A DNA stretch of 64,000 nucleotides from Sphaerotilus hippei (GTDB lineage: Bacteria > Pseudomonadota > Gammaproteobacteria > Burkholderiales > Burkholderiaceae_C): the NCBI RefSeq assembly GCF_003201595.1, contig NZ_QJJS01000007.1, positions 148,827-212,826 of the forward strand. The letters run 5' to 3'. Under the pieces are notes generated by a model. The model was given only the letters and a program-made list of their open reading frames with translations, was not told the DNA's origin and did not search any database. The position numbers and the translations under genes are program-made. Of this stretch, positions 61,897 to 64,000 are shown piece by piece; position 1 is the first letter of the stretch; each line of letters begins with the position of its first letter.

Positions 61897-63829
61897 CTGT
61901 TCCTGTGGCCGGGGAAGCGGCGGGCGAGCCGGGGGCGCACGGCAGGCGCACCGTGAACAGCGCGCCCCCTTCGGCCGGGCGCTCGGCCTCGATCTCGCCG
62001 CCGAACTCCCGCACGATATCGCGGGAGATCGCCAGTCCCAGCCCGAGCCCGACCCCGGCGTCCTTGGTGGTGAAAAAAGGCTCGAACAGGCGCAGGCGCT
62101 GCGCCTCGGTGAACCCCGCGCCGCTGTCGCGCACCTGCAGCCGCAGCTCGCCGTGCGGCGCCCGGGCCAGCGCCGGCTCGCCGGGCGGGGCCTCGGCGAT
62201 GTCGAGCGTCAGCACCTTCACCGGGGCGTCGGCCATCGCGTCGATCGCGTTGCCGACCAGGTTGATCAGCACCTGCTCGAGCCGGTTCGGATCGCACCAG
62301 GCGATCGCCTGGCCGGGCCGGCAGTGCCGGCGCACCTCGACCTGCTCCTTGCGCAGGCGCTGGTCGTAGAGGAAGAGGGCGTTGCCCAGCGCATGGGCCA
62401 CGTCGGTGGCCGCCGGCACGGCGGCCGACTTGCGCGCGAAACCCTTCAGCGGCTCGATGATGCTGCCCATCTGGTCGGCCAGCCGCGCGACGATGCCCAG
62501 GTTGCCCGCGACCGCCTTCAGGTCGCCGCGGCGCAGGAACTCGCTGGCGTTGCCCGACAGCGTGCGGATCGCCCCCAGCGGCTGGGTCAGCTCGTGGGTG
62601 ATGCCGGTGGCCAGCTGGCCCAGCACGGCCATCTTGCCGGCATGGACCAGCTCGTCCTGCGCGGCCCGCAGCGTCTGCTCGGCCTGCTGGCGCTCGGCCA
62701 CCTCGTGGCGCAGGCGGGTGTTGGTCTCGCTGAGCGCGCGCGTGCGCCGGTTGACCTTCTGCTCCAGGTCGACGTTGGCCTGGCGCAGCATGCGCTGGGT
62801 GTCGAGCTTCTGCCGCAGGATGCGGCGGCGCTGGTTCAGGTAGAGCGCCAGCAGCAGCACGAAGCCCGCCGCGATGGCCAGCAGCATCGCATGGAGCAGC
62901 GCCTGGTTCTGCACCCCGCGCAGGCTCGAGAAGATCAGCAGCCGCCAGTCCATGCCGTCGAGCGCCCGGCCGAGCACCAGCATGTCGGAGCTGCCGCCGC
63001 TGCCCGCGCGCGGCCGCCCGGACTGCCCGCCCGGCAGCACCCCCTCGAGCACCTGGCTGTCGGTGTCGATCGACAGCTGCACCTGCAGCGGGAAACGCTC
63101 GATGCGCAGGTTGTCGAACAGCCGGCTCATCTGCAGGTCGACCCGCTGGTCGACCGTCAGCGCCGTCAGCGCGGTGTAGCGCCACTCCGGCTGCGACGAC
63201 AGGATCACCACCTGGTTGAGGTCGGCCAGCAGCGCCGGCGCGCCCAGCATGTCCCAAGTCGCCTCGATCGGCTCCAGGCTGATCTTGATCGTGGCCACCC
63301 CGACCACCCGCGCGCCGTCGCGGATCGGGTGCGAGACGAAGTAGCCCGGCTCGCGGCTCTTGGCACCGATCGCGAAATGGCGTCCGACCCGGCCCGACAG
63401 CGCCTCGAGGAAATAGGGCCGGAAGGCCAGGTCCTCGCCGACCAGGCTGTCGTCGCCCTTGTCGGCGTTGCTCGAGGACAGCACCACGCCACGCTCGTCG
63501 AGCACGAACACCGCCAGGCTGCCCAGGTGGGCGTTGAGCCGGCGCAGGTAGATGTTGACCGCGTCCACCCGGTCCTGGCGCGACGGCGAGCGCAGCAGCG
63601 CCAGCACCTCCGGGTTGAGCTGGATGGTGGCCGGCACATGCTCCAGGCGCTTGACCACCCCCTCGACCGCCGAGGCGAACAGGTCGAGCCGGTGGCTGGA
63701 CTCCAGGCGCAGCGCCTGCAGGCCCTGCTTCAGGCTCAGCGCGTAGCCGGCCCAGCCACTGCCGAGCACGACCAGCACCGCCAGCAGCGCGGCCGCGCCG
63801 CGCCGCCACATCGGTGCATGGCGCTGCAT
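61883..63829 (-). CDS. DctB/AauS-type sensor histidine kinase
   Basis: A membrane kinase of about 648 residues. Helix 1 is at about residues 10-30; the periplasmic double-Cache sensor has FRPYFLEALSGRVG and GYFVSHPIRDGARVVGVATIKI, as in DctB and its relatives. Helix 2 is at about 312-332, followed by a coiled coil (QRMLRQANVDLEQKVNRRT). The kinase core has histidine in GITHELTQPLGAIRTLSG, N box NLVGNAIDAMADA and GLGLGLAISRDI. The ATG at 63829 is chosen; a GTG at 63859 sits just after a CAGAAT box and could be a leaderless start. It is encoded 80 bases after a GltL-like gene. Confidence 0.9.
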
Positions 63830-63909
63830 GGTCTGGGACGGGGTCGGATCGCTGCTCACCCCGTATTCTGTGGCCAGCTCCGATCCGCATGCCGCGCGTG
63901 CGGAGGCGC

Positions 63910-64000
63910 TCAATGCTGGAGGATCTTGGAGAGGAAGTCCTTGGCGCGAGGGGAACGGGCGTCGGGGTTGCCGAAGAAGTCTTCTTTCCTGCAGTCCTCG
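63910..64000 (-). CDS. amino acid ABC transporter ATP-binding protein, 3' end
   Basis: The last 29 codons of a minus-strand gene that enters from beyond the window. The tail EDFFGNPDARSPRAKDFLSKI followed by LQH and a stop is the usual C-terminus of GltL/GlnQ-type ATPases, which drive glutamate/aspartate or glutamine uptake. The position directly upstream of a DctB/DctD-type pair matches aat/aau clusters of Pseudomonas. Only the tail is visible, so the substrate is not settled. Confidence 0.75.
   Translation of the reverse strand, partial: EDCRKEDFFGNPDARSPRAKDFLSKILQH

Overview
The window is about 70% GC, almost fully coding, and looks like chromosomal DNA of a Burkholderiales betaproteobacterium, most like the Sphaerotilus/Leptothrix/Rubrivivax group. 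This rests on gene order (trmJ-cysE, divergent darP/pmbA, ileS-lspA, aceE-aceF-lpdA with a lipoyl-E3 fusion), Bug-type and TRAP-type binding proteins, and the minor-pilin cluster with pilY1. The species is inferred, not proven. I see no rRNA, CRISPR array, insertion sequence or phage, and no gap without a gene longer than about 260 bases.

Layout. 1-4.2 kb: housekeeping genes (3' end of trmJ, cysE, mogA, darP, pmbA). 4.2-9.5 kb: transport and redox (a TakP-like TRAP binding protein without its membrane subunits, two convergent EamA transporters, a quinone oxidoreductase, a DUF2189 membrane protein). 9.5-19 kb: lspA, an RNase H-fold protein, ileS, oligopeptidase A, an unassigned radical SAM protein with a CX4CX2C cluster motif, and folD. 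19-28.8 kb: a two-component system (PAS histidine kinase plus FixJ-type regulator) divergent from the pyruvate dehydrogenase operon aceE-aceF-lpdA. The layout suggests, but does not prove, that it controls that operon. 28.8-31.1 kb: a diguanylate cyclase and a metallo-beta-lactamase-fold hydrolase. 31.1-39 kb: a tightly packed type IVa minor-pilin operon (pilE, fimT, pilV, pilW, pilX, pilY1) followed by a TonB-like protein. 39-46.8 kb: an exported glutaredoxin-like protein, a PhoX-family phosphatase, a small lipoprotein, UvrD, a patatin phospholipase and an isoprenylcysteine-methyltransferase-like membrane protein. 46.9-52.6 kb: a chemoreceptor, then a second FixJ-type two-component system divergent from a Bug-family binding protein, ending at tRNA-Arg(CCT). 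52.8-60.5 kb: tamB-tamA plus a VWA protein in one overlapping operon. 60.5-64 kb: a DctB/DctD-type sigma-54 two-component pair beside the 3' end of a GltL-like ABC ATPase gene, which points to acidic amino acid uptake.

The themes are sensing and uptake of small carboxylates and amino acids: three two-component systems, two orphan binding proteins and one ABC transporter. The other theme is surface biology: pili, c-di-GMP, chemotaxis and outer-membrane assembly. I found no clearly new multi-gene system. The items most worth a second look are the radical SAM protein, the palindrome in front of the Bug gene, the two paralogous two-component systems, the degenerate calcium loop of PilY1, and several genes whose -10 element lies so close to the start codon that the mRNA would be leaderless.
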